DNA of 64,000 nt, from the NCBI RefSeq assembly GCF_023502425.1, contig NZ_JAMFMA010000002.1, positions 1,054,001 through 1,118,000 on the forward strand. Reading direction: 5' to 3'. This stretch comes from Flagellimonas spongiicola. Lineage in GTDB: Bacteria; Bacteroidota; Bacteroidia; Flavobacteriales; Flavobacteriaceae. This document shows, one piece after another, positions 34,341 through 43,869 of this stretch. The stretch's first letter is position 1. Every line of letters begins with the position of its first letter. Made by a program: the position numbers and the translations under genes. The notes under the pieces are model-generated. The model was not told the origin of the DNA. It did not search any database and was given only the letters and a program-made list of their open reading frames with translations.

Positions 34341-34673
34341 ATGAACTCATTAAGAAACAAAGTACAGTTGATTGGAAACTTAGGAAATGACCCAGAAATC
34401 GTGCTATTGGAAAATGGCTCCAAATTGGCCAAGTTTTCCTTGGCTACCAATGAAACCTACAAAAATGCAGAAGGGGAAAAAGTTACGGATACGCAATGGC
34501 ATAACATTGTGGTTTGGGGCAAAACCGCTGATATAGTAGAAAGCTATTTGATCAAAGGAAAGGAGGTTGCCCTAGAAGGAAAGCTGGTCAATAGATCATA
34601 TGAAACCAAGGAAGGTGAAAAGCGCTACATCACCGAAGTAAAGTGTCATGAACTACTCATGTTGGGTAAATAG
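34341..34673 (+). CDS. ssb: single-stranded DNA-binding protein, short form without acidic tail
   Basis: A 110-residue OB-fold SSB: NKVQLIGNLGNDPEIVLLEN, SLATNETYKN, DTQWHNIVVWGKTADIVE and VALEGKLVNRSYETKEGEK. It ends at the fold (CHELLMLGK) with no linker or acidic DDxPF tail, so it cannot recruit partners as the canonical SSB does; it is likely an accessory paralogue. Usual bacterial SSBs are 140-180 residues. It has its own -7 box and terminator. Confidence 0.9.
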   Translation: MNSLRNKVQLIGNLGNDPEIVLLENGSKLAKFSLATNETYKNAEGEKVTDTQWHNIVVWGKTADIVESYLIKGKEVALEGKLVNRSYETKEGEKRYITEVKCHELLMLGK

Positions 34674-34696
34674 GCACAAATTCGGATAATCGTGAA

Positions 34697-34718
34697 AAAA
34701 GGGGCTTTTGCCCCTTTT
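34697..34718 (+). terminator. intrinsic terminator after ssb
   Basis: Stem AAAAGGGGC / GCCCCTTTT with a TTTT loop, followed by CTTTG; 24 bp after the ssb stop. Confidence 0.85.
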
Positions 34719-34809
34719 CTTTGTTTGGACCCAATATTAACAATAACTTAATAAGGGTTAGCGCAACAATGGGGGTGTTTGTACGTCTAATACAATAGAT
34801 GCAAATGCT

Positions 34810-35226
34810 ATGAAAACGGCTAAACTACTTACGGTATTCTTGATTTGTGGATTGACCTACTCAGTCAATGCACAAGTAGAAGAACGTACACAAAGTTTAC
34901 GTTTTTATGAACAATTGGCCTTGCGTGATGCTACCTACGAGCAAGAACTTCACAAGCTGGAAGCCCAAGATGAGTTGGATTATTGGGTAGATCAGAAAAA
35001 TTTTGAACGTCAATTGGGCAAAGCAAATTTTTTGGCCTATTTAACGTATATGAAGGGTAAGAAAGAAGCCTATCAATCGCATTTACAAACTTGCAATGGA
35101 AGTTGTGCGCATAGTGCGCTTTATTTGGAACGCGCCCAAGCCTATTTATCCGTTACCGATTCTGAACTACTAGCTTGGTCAGAATCCGATAATGGAACTC
35201 GGAAACTCTCGACAAAACAAGACTAA
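34810..35226 (+). CDS. small exported protein, unknown
   Basis: A 138-residue protein with a signal peptide (LLTVFLICGLTYSVNAQ) and a helical, charged mature part rich in Glu and Tyr (LRFYEQLALRDATYEQELHK, DYWVDQKNFERQLGKAN); two Cys sit in LQTCNGSCAHS. No family recognised. The terminator at 35229 follows at once. Confidence 0.7.
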   Translation: MKTAKLLTVFLICGLTYSVNAQVEERTQSLRFYEQLALRDATYEQELHKLEAQDELDYWVDQKNFERQLGKANFLAYLTYMKGKKEAYQSHLQTCNGSCAHSALYLERAQAYLSVTDSELLAWSESDNGTRKLSTKQD

Positions 35227-35228
35227 AT

Positions 35229-35254
35229 AAAAAACCGCCATATGGCGGTTTTTT
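35229..35254. terminator. bidirectional terminator between convergent genes
   Basis: Perfect palindrome CCGCCATATGGCGG flanked by six A and six T. It serves the gene ending at 35226 and overlaps the stop codon of the minus-strand gene at 35253. Confidence 0.88.
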
Positions 35255-35414
35255 ATGCTACTTTCTTTAAAAGGTCAAAACAGGGGCATCGTCCACAACG
35301 TTTGTTTTCGCCTTTTTTATATTTCTTACAACACTTGGTTTTCAGGTTATCCATGGGGAATTCCTTCAATTTTGCCTTCTGTTGCTTCTTTATTTCCTTT
35401 TTCTTTTTTCCCAT
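35253..35414 (-). CDS. 53-residue Lys-rich, Cys-rich small protein
   Basis: A basic N-terminal half (MGKKKKEIKKQQKAKLKEF) and a Cys cluster (KCCKKYKKGENKRCGRCPCF; Cys 28, 29, 40, 43, 45) that could bind zinc or nucleic acid. An in-frame ATG at 35435 lies inside the TATCTTTG -7 box, so the start is at 35414. Own promoter box and a strong terminator support a real gene. Similar short KCCKKY proteins occur in Flavobacteriaceae as far as I recall; function unknown. Confidence 0.65.
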   Translation of the reverse strand: MGKKKKEIKKQQKAKLKEFPMDNLKTKCCKKYKKGENKRCGRCPCFDLLKKVA

Positions 35415-35432
35415 CTTTTCAGTTGGATGGGC

Positions 35433-35440
35433 CAAAGATA
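35433..35440 (-). promoter_or_regulatory. -7 box of the Cys-rich small gene
   Basis: Minus strand TATCTTTG, a strong TAnnTTTG match, 19 bp before the ATG at 35414. It rules out the upstream ATG at 35435 as start. No TTG -33 seen. Confidence 0.55.
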
Positions 35441-35479
35441 ATTATTTTAACTTAATCTAAATAAGTTTGTTTTCAACAA

Positions 35480-36001
35480 TTATTCGCCTGCAGTATCCGA
35501 AGCTGCACTTTCCACTGTTATTTGTTGAATATCCCTATCAAACAAATACAATCCGCCTTTGTCATTTCCAATAAGATTAATCTTATCCAAAACAGTTCGG
35601 GCCAAAGCTTCTTCCTCCAATTGTTCAGCCACGTACCATTGCAAAAAGTTATGTGTGGCATAATCTTTTTCCTGTAAGGTTACGTGTACCAATTCGTTAA
35701 TGCTTTGTGAAACGAAAATTTCATGATCATACAATTCTTGGAACATCTCTTGTAAGCCCCCAAATTCGGTTTTCGGTGCTTTCAATTCCGAAATATGTGC
35801 GTGGCCCCCTCTTTCATTTACGTATTTTACCAATTTGAGCATATGCATACGCTCCTCATCAGAATGGCCATACATGAAACCAGCAACCCCTTCAAGGCCT
35901 TTTACTTCTGCCCAACAAGCCATGGATAAATATACCTGCGAAGATTCTGCCTCTATGCGAATCTGTTCATTTAGTGCTTTTTCTAGTTTTTTTGATAGCA
36001 T
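35480..36001 (-). CDS. ftnA: ferritin
   Basis: A 173-residue non-haem ferritin: a four-helix bundle with ferroxidase residues in RIEAESSQVYLSMACWAE and GHSDEERMHMLKLVKYVNE, then VAEQLEEEALARTVLDKINL. It stores iron as a 24-mer in the cytoplasm. No haem-binding Met of bacterioferritin type was looked for. The gene stands alone between the small Cys-rich gene and a PAP2 gene. Confidence 0.93.
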   Translation of the reverse strand: MLSKKLEKALNEQIRIEAESSQVYLSMACWAEVKGLEGVAGFMYGHSDEERMHMLKLVKYVNERGGHAHISELKAPKTEFGGLQEMFQELYDHEIFVSQSINELVHVTLQEKDYATHNFLQWYVAEQLEEEALARTVLDKINLIGNDKGGLYLFDRDIQQITVESAASDTAGE

Positions 36002-36067
36002 GTATTAAGATTTATTTACTGTAAAATTACAAAAGGCGAGACGAACCCGAAGGATTTTGAAATTCAT

Positions 36068-36907
36068 TTAGAATTGTACGGCTACACCTAAGGTTCCTGG
36101 GCCAAAACGCATATTCCAACTCAGTTTTTTGGATTGTGCATTGTATTTTTCATTGTATTTGGAGTCTAAATAACGGTCAATGGACTCTACTATAAAAATA
36201 CTCAATACCGTGCTGAAGGCTACATCCGAAACCCAATGGAAATCATCCATGATCCGTACAAAACCCGGAATAAAACCAACGGTGTAAATCCCTGCCTTTA
36301 CCCATGGGTTCTTGAATTGCTTTGCAATGGCATAGGCATTGGAAAAAGCAAGCATAGCATGCCCAGATGGAAAAGAATCATAATTAAACACCCGATTTAA
36401 ATGAAATGGATCATATGTACTTGAACTATCCCCACTTTTTGGACGTGCACGACCAATGATCCGTTTGCTGACCTGCTGTAAAAATCCACCTGCTGTTGCA
36501 GAAGATATCAATAGCACGCCAGTTCGTCTTAGTTTTTCATTTTTTGTGAATAAACCAGCAAGGTAAACGCCGCCAGTCATCATATAGTTATTGGCTGGAT
36601 TTCCATATTCATTTCCATAATCCAACACAAACCCAGGGATATCATCACTAAAACCGTTTGTCCAATTGTTTAGTTCATCATCAACTAAAAACAAGGCCAA
36701 GGTACCTGCTGTCAGATATCCAAAGTTTGCCCAATCGTCACCTTGCCAATGAAATGGTCGAGAATATGAATGCCCAATACCACCGAATACTGCACCCATA
36801 TCGTAGGTGAAATTTTTCCAGGTACTTTCTTTTTGGGAAACGATGACATCCTGGGCATTGGTAAAGACGGATGAAAACAATAAAGCAATAAGAATCAAAT
36901 ATTTCAT
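36068..36907 (-). CDS. PAP2-superfamily phosphatase
   Basis: A 279-residue protein with a signal peptide (LLFSSVFTNAQ) and the three PAP2 motifs: KRIIGRARP, the central PSGH in DSFPSGHAMLAF, and RIMDDFHWVSD (R-x5-H-x3-D). Members dephosphorylate lipid phosphates such as undecaprenyl pyrophosphate or phosphatidic acid. Hydrophobic stretches suggest membrane association; the C-terminal strand pattern (SWNMRFGPGTLGVAVQF) might reflect an outer-membrane link. Substrate unknown. Confidence 0.9.
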   Translation of the reverse strand: MKYLILIALLFSSVFTNAQDVIVSQKESTWKNFTYDMGAVFGGIGHSYSRPFHWQGDDWANFGYLTAGTLALFLVDDELNNWTNGFSDDIPGFVLDYGNEYGNPANNYMMTGGVYLAGLFTKNEKLRRTGVLLISSATAGGFLQQVSKRIIGRARPKSGDSSSTYDPFHLNRVFNYDSFPSGHAMLAFSNAYAIAKQFKNPWVKAGIYTVGFIPGFVRIMDDFHWVSDVAFSTVLSIFIVESIDRYLDSKYNEKYNAQSKKLSWNMRFGPGTLGVAVQF

Positions 36908-36937
36908 GGCTGTGGTGTTTTGCGGATTATTCTAAAG

Positions 36938-37840
36938 TTAAAAAAATATTTCCTGGGCTAGTCTATAGGTATTTGCATGTGCCTCAACAATAATCTTGAT
37001 ATCCGGAGAATAGCCGCCGCCCATGCTACACTGCACAGTCAAGTTGGTATCAAAACAGCTTTGAAGCACATAACGGTCCCGTTCTTTGCAACCTTCCAAG
37101 GTCATGCCCAAGGTGCCCAATTTATCGGTGGCCACTACATCTACCCCGCTGAGGTAAAACACAAAATCAGGTTGTACCTTTTCAAATAGTTCGGGCAATG
37201 TTTGTTTCAATAATTTGAGGTAAGCAGTGTCCGAAGTACCTTTCTCCAAGGGGATGTCCAAATCTGAATTTTCTTTTTTGAACGGATAGTTACCTTGACC
37301 GTGCATTGAAAATGTAAAAACAGAAGCATCATCTTGGAAAATTTCCGCTGTGCCGTTTCCCTGATGTACATCCAAATCCACGATCAATATTTTATGGGCC
37401 AATCCTTTGTCGATTAAATAGCGTGCACCTATCGCTTGGTCATTCAACATGCAAAACGCCTCCCCACGGTTCGAATAGGCATGATGGGTGCCACCGGCAA
37501 CATTCATTGCGATACCATTTTCCAAGGCAAATTCACAACCTTTAATAGTACCATCGGCAATGATTCGTTCGCGTTCTACCAAAACTTCACTTAATGGGAA
37601 ACCAATTTTCCGAACCTCGCTTGGTTTTAATTGAAGTTGGACCAAATTTGTAAAATATGTTGGGGTATGCGCTCTTAAAATGTGTTGGTCATCTGGTAGC
37701 TCCGGTTGAAAGAAATTTTCCTCAATGCAGGTGCCTTCGTGTACTAATTGCTGCGGAAGCAAATCGTATTTGATCATGGGAAACCTATGGCCTTCAGGTA
37801 AAGGATGCTTGTAAATTGGGTGATATGCTATTCTAAGCAT
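36938..37840 (-). CDS. histone deacetylase-family deacylase
   Basis: A 300-residue arginase/deacetylase-fold zinc enzyme: the catalytic pair region GGTHHAYSNRGEAFCMLND, zinc ligands in VDLDVHQGNGTAEIF (Asp, His) and YLSGVDVVATDKLG (Asp). Bacterial members deacetylate small molecules such as acetylpolyamines or acetoin-related proteins (AcuC-like). Its ATG overlaps the metG stop (TGATG), so it is translated from the metG message. Substrate unknown. Confidence 0.9.
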   Translation of the reverse strand: MLRIAYHPIYKHPLPEGHRFPMIKYDLLPQQLVHEGTCIEENFFQPELPDDQHILRAHTPTYFTNLVQLQLKPSEVRKIGFPLSEVLVERERIIADGTIKGCEFALENGIAMNVAGGTHHAYSNRGEAFCMLNDQAIGARYLIDKGLAHKILIVDLDVHQGNGTAEIFQDDASVFTFSMHGQGNYPFKKENSDLDIPLEKGTSDTAYLKLLKQTLPELFEKVQPDFVFYLSGVDVVATDKLGTLGMTLEGCKERDRYVLQSCFDTNLTVQCSMGGGYSPDIKIIVEAHANTYRLAQEIFF

Positions 37841-39906
37841 CAGTTGATGGTTTCCCCATTGCCAACTCCTCCTTCGTCAGGGTTGACAAATACCAGTTTG
37901 CCATCTTCGTTTTCGGTCATAAGGATCATGCCTTCACTTTCAACACCACGAAGCTTTCTTGGCGCCAGATTGGCCAAAACCGTAACTTTTTTACCTACGA
38001 TTTCTTCTGGAGCGAAACTTTCTGCTATACCAGATACGATGGTTCTTGTATCAAGTCCGGTCTCCACCTTTAGCACTAACAATTTATTTGCTTTTGGCAT
38101 TTTGGTCGCTTCTATAATGGTGCCAACGCGCATATCCAACTTGGTGAAATCATCAAATGAGATGGTTCCTTTTTGCGGGGTGACTTCTTTTTCCATTTGT
38201 TCGTTTGATTTTTTGGTGGCTTCCAATTTTTCCAATTGTACTTCAATTTCTTTGTCCTCAATCTTTCTAAAGAGTAATTCGCTCGTATTGATTTGGTGAC
38301 CTTCAGGGACTAGGATTTCCGAATTGGAAACACTTTGCCAACTTGCATTGTCCCCTAAATTCAATATTCCATTAAGTTTGGTTGAGGTAAAGGGAAGAAA
38401 AGGTTCGCTCAAAACCGCTAACCCAGCAGCAATTTGTAAAGCCACCCACATAACGGTTTGCACCCGTTCAGAATCTGTTTTTATCAATTTCCAAGGTTCT
38501 TCATCGGCCAAGTATTTATTACCTAACCTCGCCAAATTCATCAATTCTTGACTGGCTTCACGGAAACGGTACCGTTCTAGGGACTGCGATAAGGTTTCTG
38601 GGAAATTCTTCAACGCTGACAACGTTTCCTTGTCAATTTGTGATAGATCCTTGGGTTCAGGAACAATACCATTGTAGTATTTATGAGTTAAAACCGCAAC
38701 TCGGTTGATGAAATTACCAAAAATGGCCACCAGTTCATTATTGTTGCGGGCCTGAAAATCCTTCCATGTAAAATCGTTGTCCTTGGTTTCTGGAGCATTA
38801 GCCGTTAGTGCATATCTGAGAACGTCTTGCATTCCTGGAAATTCTTCCAAATATTCATGCAGCCATACGGCCCAATTTTTGGAAGTTGAAAGTTTGTTTC
38901 CTTCCAAATTCAGGAACTCATTGGCAGGAACGTTTTCGGGCAATATGTAATTGCCATGTGCTTTAAGCATACTAGGGAAAATGATACAATGAAAAACGAT
39001 GTTATCCTTCCCGATAAAATGTAAAAGTTTAGTGCTCTCATCCTTCCAGTATGGTTCCCAATCTTTTCCTTCTCGTGCTGCCCATTCTTTGGTTGATGAA
39101 ATGTAACCTATTGGGGCATCAAACCATACGTAAAGTACTTTCCCATCGCCACCTTCGACCGGTACTGGTATTCCCCAATCCAAATCTCGGGTCACTGCTC
39201 TTGGTTTTAGACCATCATCTATCCAAGATTTGCATTGGCCATATACATTGGGTTTCCAATCAGATTTATGACCTTCTAGGATCCAATCCTTTAAAAACCC
39301 TTCATATCGGTCCAAAGGCAAAAACCAATGTTTGGTTTTTTTCAAAGTTGGAACAGCTCCAGTAATAGTGGATTTTGGGTTGATCAAATCTGTTGCATTC
39401 AATGAAGAACCACAATTTTCGCACTGATCCCCGTAGGCCTCGTTATGTCCGCATACTGGACAGGTGCCTGTAACAAAGCGATCGGCCAAAAACTGCATGG
39501 CCGCTTCATCATAAAGTTGTTCTGTGACCTCTTCAATAAAATCATCCTGTTCATGTAACCGTTCAAAAAAGTCAGAGGCGGTTTTGTGATGGATATTGGC
39601 AGAAGTTCTGGAATAATTATCGAATGAAATACCGAATTCGGCAAAGGATTTTTTGATGATACCGTGGTATTTATCAATGATTTCTTGAGGGGATACCCCT
39701 TCTTTCTTCGCCTTCATTGGGATTGCCACGCCATGCTCATCACTTCCACAAATAAAGGCTACATCATGCCCTTGCAATCGCTGATAACGTGAGTAAATAT
39801 CCGCAGGAACATAGACACCCGCCAAGTGGCCAATATGAATAGGACCATTGGTATATGGTAGAGCTGCAGTTATAGTGAATCTTGATGGCTTCGTATTCTG
39901 AGGCAT
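37840..39906 (-). CDS. metG: methionyl-tRNA synthetase
   Basis: A 688-residue class I synthetase: HIGH-type motif in [14 protein letters not shown], the zinc knuckle [22 protein letters not shown]-type KLSTSKN (KxSTS), an anticodon-binding helical domain, and a C-terminal tRNA-binding OB domain ([20 protein letters not shown]) that also dimerises. It charges tRNA-Met. A full promoter is at 39927-39955. It is followed by the HDAC-like gene in a one-base overlap. Confidence 0.97.
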   Translation of the reverse strand: MPQNTKPSRFTITAALPYTNGPIHIGHLAGVYVPADIYSRYQRLQGHDVAFICGSDEHGVAIPMKAKKEGVSPQEIIDKYHGIIKKSFAEFGISFDNYSRTSANIHHKTASDFFERLHEQDDFIEEVTEQLYDEAAMQFLADRFVTGTCPVCGHNEAYGDQCENCGSSLNATDLINPKSTITGAVPTLKKTKHWFLPLDRYEGFLKDWILEGHKSDWKPNVYGQCKSWIDDGLKPRAVTRDLDWGIPVPVEGGDGKVLYVWFDAPIGYISSTKEWAAREGKDWEPYWKDESTKLLHFIGKDNIVFHCIIFPSMLKAHGNYILPENVPANEFLNLEGNKLSTSKNWAVWLHEYLEEFPGMQDVLRYALTANAPETKDNDFTWKDFQARNNNELVAIFGNFINRVAVLTHKYYNGIVPEPKDLSQIDKETLSALKNFPETLSQSLERYRFREASQELMNLARLGNKYLADEEPWKLIKTDSERVQTVMWVALQIAAGLAVLSEPFLPFTSTKLNGILNLGDNASWQSVSNSEILVPEGHQINTSELLFRKIEDKEIEVQLEKLEATKKSNEQMEKEVTPQKGTISFDDFTKLDMRVGTIIEATKMPKANKLLVLKVETGLDTRTIVSGIAESFAPEEIVGKKVTVLANLAPRKLRGVESEGMILMTENEDGKLVFVNPDEGGVGNGETIN

Positions 39907-39926
39907 GTTTGAATCAAATTAAGCCT

Positions 39927-39955
39927 CAAAAATACTGATTTAGGAAAAGATGCAA
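39927..39955 (-). promoter_or_regulatory. promoter of metG
   Basis: Minus strand TTG (39955-39953), 18-bp spacer, TATTTTTG (39934-39927), 20 bp before the ATG. Confidence 0.75.
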
Positions 39956-39978
39956 TAGGAATGCCGTAAAAAAGGAAA

Positions 39979-40027
39979 CCTCCGAAGGGTGTAACCAAAT
40001 TTGGGGTGTGGGTTACACTTTCGGAGG
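39979..40027 (-). terminator. long hairpin terminator after the DUF1501 gene
   Basis: Arms CCTCCGAA and TGTAACC pair with GGTTACA and TTCGGAGG around a 14-base loop; the minus strand then reads TTTCCTTTTTTACGG. Located 29 bp after the DUF1501 stop. Confidence 0.85.
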
Positions 40028-40055
40028 ATTCTGGAAATAAACTGTTACAACCAGT

Positions 40056-41768
40056 CTACATGATCATTACTGACTTACTCATTTTTTCTTCCCCAACTCG
40101 GATTTGATAAATATATTTTCCGGTAGAAAGACTATCTCGCATACGTTCCCGTATGTTGATTTCAGCAGAACCTTCCAACATCATTTCATTGAAAACGGTT
40201 CCGACATTTTGGCCTAAAATGTTGTACAATTGGATGTCCACATGGGCTGCAACCGGCATTTCCAAATGAATATGCGGTGCCTGTTGTGTTGGATAATATG
40301 GTCGATGTACGATTTGGGCCAAGGCATCTGGGTCTGGGTCTGTACCATCTGGGCTAGGAGGCGTATCTGGTAATGTAGGTGGGTCATCACTATAGACAAT
40401 GTCTGGGAAGTCCACACCACTACAATTAAATCCTAAATCAACCGGAGCATAAGGGTGGTCCAATAAATGTTGTTCCACTAATGGGATAGGAACGCATAGC
40501 CATTCCGCCAAAACGGTGGCATAGAGATCCCTGAAATCCATGGTGTATTCCAAATTTCCTCGGCTATTTGGGCTGTCAAGTGCCGGATGATCACCAACAA
40601 AAGCACTGCCGTTCAATCCTGAACCAAAGAATAATGTTGGTGCTGCTTTACCGTGATCTGTACCATTAGATCCATTTTCAAAGATTCGACGTCCAAACTC
40701 GGAGAAGGTCATACTCAACACTTGCTCATCTTGTTCAGTAAATGCCAAGTCCTCATAGAAATTGTTTACAGCAATGGACAAATTTGTCATTAGGCGTTCA
40801 TGAGCCAAAGGCTGGTTTCCGTGAGTATCAAAACCACCCATGGAAATCATATAAACTTTGGTGCCCAGGTTTCCTTTGATCAATCTGGCCAATAGAGCCA
40901 ATTGTCTTGCAAATCCATTGTCTTGGTACTGTACTTGGTTTTGTCCTCTTTCGTAAGCTTCATGGATTTTACCTGCGTATTCGTAAGTGGTATTCGCAAC
41001 ACCTCTTAGAAAGCGTAATTGATCGCCGTACATACAATTGTCAAAAGGAGCATTTTCTATGTCATAGAAAAAGCCTGTCTGTGCAATTTCCTCCAATTGA
41101 TCAATGTTGTTGGTTACGAAGGCGTAATTGGTTTCTTCACCTTGAAAGACCAAATTCGATAGGTTACCAATTTGGATGGCCGCTGGGGCTTCCGGTGGAT
41201 TGATCAAATAGTCAGGATAGCATTGTTCAAAATGTCTTCCCATCCATCCAGTGTTCAATCCAGAAAAGCCAGTAGTGGTCAAATCCGTATTGGCATAAAT
41301 ATCGGATCCGGTAAAATGTGATAAACTTTGGTTTTCATAACCTACACCGTGTACAGCTTTAAACTGTCCATCGCCCCACATAGGTTCAAGGGCGCTCATG
41401 TAAGTTGGAACTCCAAAATCATCGGTAAGTTTCAGGACCTTACTTTCTGGGATATAAATGTTAGGTCTTGCATTAGCATAAGTATCATATTGTTGGATTG
41501 GGATAACCGTGCTTAACCCGTCGTTACCGCCCGAGAGTCTGATCAATATCAAAATATTGTCAGTCTCCGCATCTGCAATAGCAGAAGTAAGTGGTGATGG
41601 GGCGGAAGCAGATAGCAGATTACTGCCCAAGAACATGGATCCTGAACCTGCTATACCCAGTGCCTGGATAAAGGACCTTCGGCTCCATGCTTTATGTTCT
41701 TCATTGTGGCCATCATGTTCAAGGCCTTTGTGTGGTGATGTATCGTGGGTATGATGAGTATCGCACAT
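40056..41768 (-). CDS. DUF1501 protein with Tat-like signal and T9SS sorting tail
   Basis: A 570-residue exported protein. RR at 30-31 (SRRSFIQALGIAGSGS) resembles a Tat signal; a His-rich leader precedes it. The DUF1501 (sulfatase-like, COG4102) body contains LIRLSGGNDGLSTVIP, TGSDIYANT and ISMGGFDTHGNQ, and a Pro/Asp-rich linker (about 470-490) leads to a C-terminal type A T9SS domain (DIQLYNILGQNVG, LSTGKYIYQIRVGEEKMSKS). It should be displayed or released through the outer membrane. It pairs with the DUF1800 gene 9 bp upstream. Function of the pair is unknown. Confidence 0.9.
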   Translation of the reverse strand: MCDTHHTHDTSPHKGLEHDGHNEEHKAWSRRSFIQALGIAGSGSMFLGSNLLSASAPSPLTSAIADAETDNILILIRLSGGNDGLSTVIPIQQYDTYANARPNIYIPESKVLKLTDDFGVPTYMSALEPMWGDGQFKAVHGVGYENQSLSHFTGSDIYANTDLTTTGFSGLNTGWMGRHFEQCYPDYLINPPEAPAAIQIGNLSNLVFQGEETNYAFVTNNIDQLEEIAQTGFFYDIENAPFDNCMYGDQLRFLRGVANTTYEYAGKIHEAYERGQNQVQYQDNGFARQLALLARLIKGNLGTKVYMISMGGFDTHGNQPLAHERLMTNLSIAVNNFYEDLAFTEQDEQVLSMTFSEFGRRIFENGSNGTDHGKAAPTLFFGSGLNGSAFVGDHPALDSPNSRGNLEYTMDFRDLYATVLAEWLCVPIPLVEQHLLDHPYAPVDLGFNCSGVDFPDIVYSDDPPTLPDTPPSPDGTDPDPDALAQIVHRPYYPTQQAPHIHLEMPVAAHVDIQLYNILGQNVGTVFNEMMLEGSAEINIRERMRDSLSTGKYIYQIRVGEEKMSKSVMIM

Positions 41769-41777
41769 GGTGTAGGG

Positions 41778-43286
41778 TTATTTTAGTTGGAATTCGGGTT
41801 CTCTTGATAAATGACGTAGTAGGACATACACTTGGGTAGGTACTTCCATACTTACCGCAAGCATCCATAAGCTCAATCCACCAGTTATGTAATCTGGCGA
41901 ATAGTAATTTTCAGGAACATCATCAATTTTGAACGCATCCATTGCTATTTCAAAATCTTCCGGGGTCAATAACCCTTTAGGTGTAAACTTGTTTACCAAT
42001 GCCCGTACAACAATTTCAGGATTACTGGTATTACTGTTCGCAGCACCAACCGCATCCATGGCCAAGGTCCTGAATTGCTCTGGGTCCGCTTGGTAGAATC
42101 GGTCTATGAAAACTTCGGCGGTTAACCAACGCCCAATAATGAAATTGGTATTGATCCATTGCCTATCTCTTTGCCACCCAGCAACATCAAAAGGATCAAA
42201 CATGGTCTGACCAATAAGACTAGAGGCGTCCACAACATTCAATACCGTACCGTCGTCGTAAGTAAATCCGGTTTCTTTAAGTAAACCATTGTACAGATCA
42301 AAAGGACTCTTGATGATAACACCAATGGCGTTTTCATCAAAGAAGTGCTGACTTTTGAAGAGTTGTCTTAATACTGGAGCAATCTCAAAGTTGTTTGCAA
42401 TGAAAGTGGCCGACATACCATTTATAATGGTTTGGGCATTTCCAGCATCATCATCGGAATCTGGATGAACAAAGAACTCGTATAGTTTTTTACAGATGAA
42501 CCAAGCAATTTCATTGGGTCTTTCGGTAAATAGGATGTTGATTACATCGTCGTAGTTCCAGTTACCGGTCTGTCCAAAAATGGTCTTGTTTTCAGTATTG
42601 AATTCTTCTGCATCAAATGTAACCTGTGTACATCCTTCTTCACCTCGATTGGTATATCCGGATATTGCCTTGGCGGTTTCAATGATATCTTCTTCGGTAT
42701 AATTGTTCCCTTCTCCCAAGGTAAATAGCTCATAAAGCTCACGAGCATAGTTTTCATTGGGATTGTTACCACGGTTTCTCACCCCATCCAAATAATACAA
42801 CATGGCAGAAGTAAGACCAATCTCGCTTACAAATGTCCTGAAATTACCAAGCGCATTTCGTTGAAGATTGTTGATATAGTAATATAAAAAGGAATTACAG
42901 TCATAAACGTCGATTTCGGTCACGAAGTGATTACTCCAGAAGAAGCTCAATCGATCACGAAGGTTATTGTCCAGCAATGCATTTCCATAGGCCGTTGCGA
43001 ATTCTTCGCGTTGCGCTCTTCGCATTTGACCTGCAAGGTCATCGTCTTCTGGATAATTGGCATTGGTCCAGTCTGCCCATGCAGGCGCTGGGATTGGTGG
43101 TGTGGCAATCGCTTGGTCCACAAGCGCATCCACGAGCGTATCTGCAGTTTGGCCTACTGCAGCGTTGATGGTTTGAATCGAAGCACTAAAGCCTAGCCTC
43201 CGATACAAATGGGCAGCACGCAACTCATCCAATGGAGTTGTGTACGGTGCCAAGGTTGAGGAATTACAATTGATAAAGTACTCCAT
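41778..43286 (-). CDS. DUF1800 family protein
   Basis: A 502-residue DUF1800 (COG5267) protein: LRAAHLYRRLGFSAS near the start, RLSFFWSNHFVTE, LYYLDGVRNRGNNPNENYAR, ELYELFTLGEGNNYTEEDI and AISGYTNRG. DUF1800 and DUF1501 are nearly always encoded together in Bacteroidota and Planctomycetota. No classical signal peptide is seen at this start, so the export route is unclear. First gene of the two-gene operon. Confidence 0.9.
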   Translation of the reverse strand: MEYFINCNSSTLAPYTTPLDELRAAHLYRRLGFSASIQTINAAVGQTADTLVDALVDQAIATPPIPAPAWADWTNANYPEDDDLAGQMRRAQREEFATAYGNALLDNNLRDRLSFFWSNHFVTEIDVYDCNSFLYYYINNLQRNALGNFRTFVSEIGLTSAMLYYLDGVRNRGNNPNENYARELYELFTLGEGNNYTEEDIIETAKAISGYTNRGEEGCTQVTFDAEEFNTENKTIFGQTGNWNYDDVINILFTERPNEIAWFICKKLYEFFVHPDSDDDAGNAQTIINGMSATFIANNFEIAPVLRQLFKSQHFFDENAIGVIIKSPFDLYNGLLKETGFTYDDGTVLNVVDASSLIGQTMFDPFDVAGWQRDRQWINTNFIIGRWLTAEVFIDRFYQADPEQFRTLAMDAVGAANSNTSNPEIVVRALVNKFTPKGLLTPEDFEIAMDAFKIDDVPENYYSPDYITGGLSLWMLAVSMEVPTQVYVLLRHLSREPEFQLK

Positions 43287-43454
43287 AGCAATGACAGGCG
43301 TTAATTAGGTCCATAGTTTTTGGGGCAACTATATGTTTAGCTTAACGTTGGGTGTGGTTCAGTTGAGCTGACAAATTACAATCTAAACGCAATTATGACC
43401 ATGAACTACCAATTTTTTCGATGAACTGCACTATTTTTTTAATATTTTTCAAAA

Positions 43455-43817
43455 TTGATGGGAAAACACAATGATTTTGGGAGTGAAGGGGAACAGTTTG
43501 CAGTGGATTTTCTCCTAAAAGCAGGTTATGAAATCTTGGAAAGAAACTTTAGATACCTCAAAGCGGAAGTTGATATCATTGCCAAAAAAGATGACATTAT
43601 GGTCATTGTTGAAGTAAAAGCAAGAAATGATGGTTTTTTAGAGGACATGAATACCGTTATCAATCGTAAAAAGATAAAATTATTGACTTTGGCTGCAGAT
43701 CATTATGTAACACAAAATGCAATTGAAGAGGAGGTTCGATTCGATTTGATCACCATAATCAAAAAAAATGGTGGGTTTAATTTGGAACATGTTAAAAATG
43801 CATTCTATTTTTTCTAA
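43455..43817 (+). CDS. YraN/UPF0102 family putative endonuclease
   Basis: A 120-residue protein of the UPF0102 family (restriction-endonuclease-like fold): GSEGEQFAVDFLLKAGYEIL, RNFRYLKAEVDIIAKKDDIM and VIVEVKARNDG give the D-x(n)-ExK nuclease-type site. Biological role not established for the family. Followed by an unrelated ACT-like gene 52 bp on. Confidence 0.9.
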   Translation: MMGKHNDFGSEGEQFAVDFLLKAGYEILERNFRYLKAEVDIIAKKDDIMVIVEVKARNDGFLEDMNTVINRKKIKLLTLAADHYVTQNAIEEEVRFDLITIIKKNGGFNLEHVKNAFYFF

Positions 43818-43869
43818 CCATTTGTGTTAAATGTAACAATTTGTTATTTTCGTTTTCAAACCAAACAAG

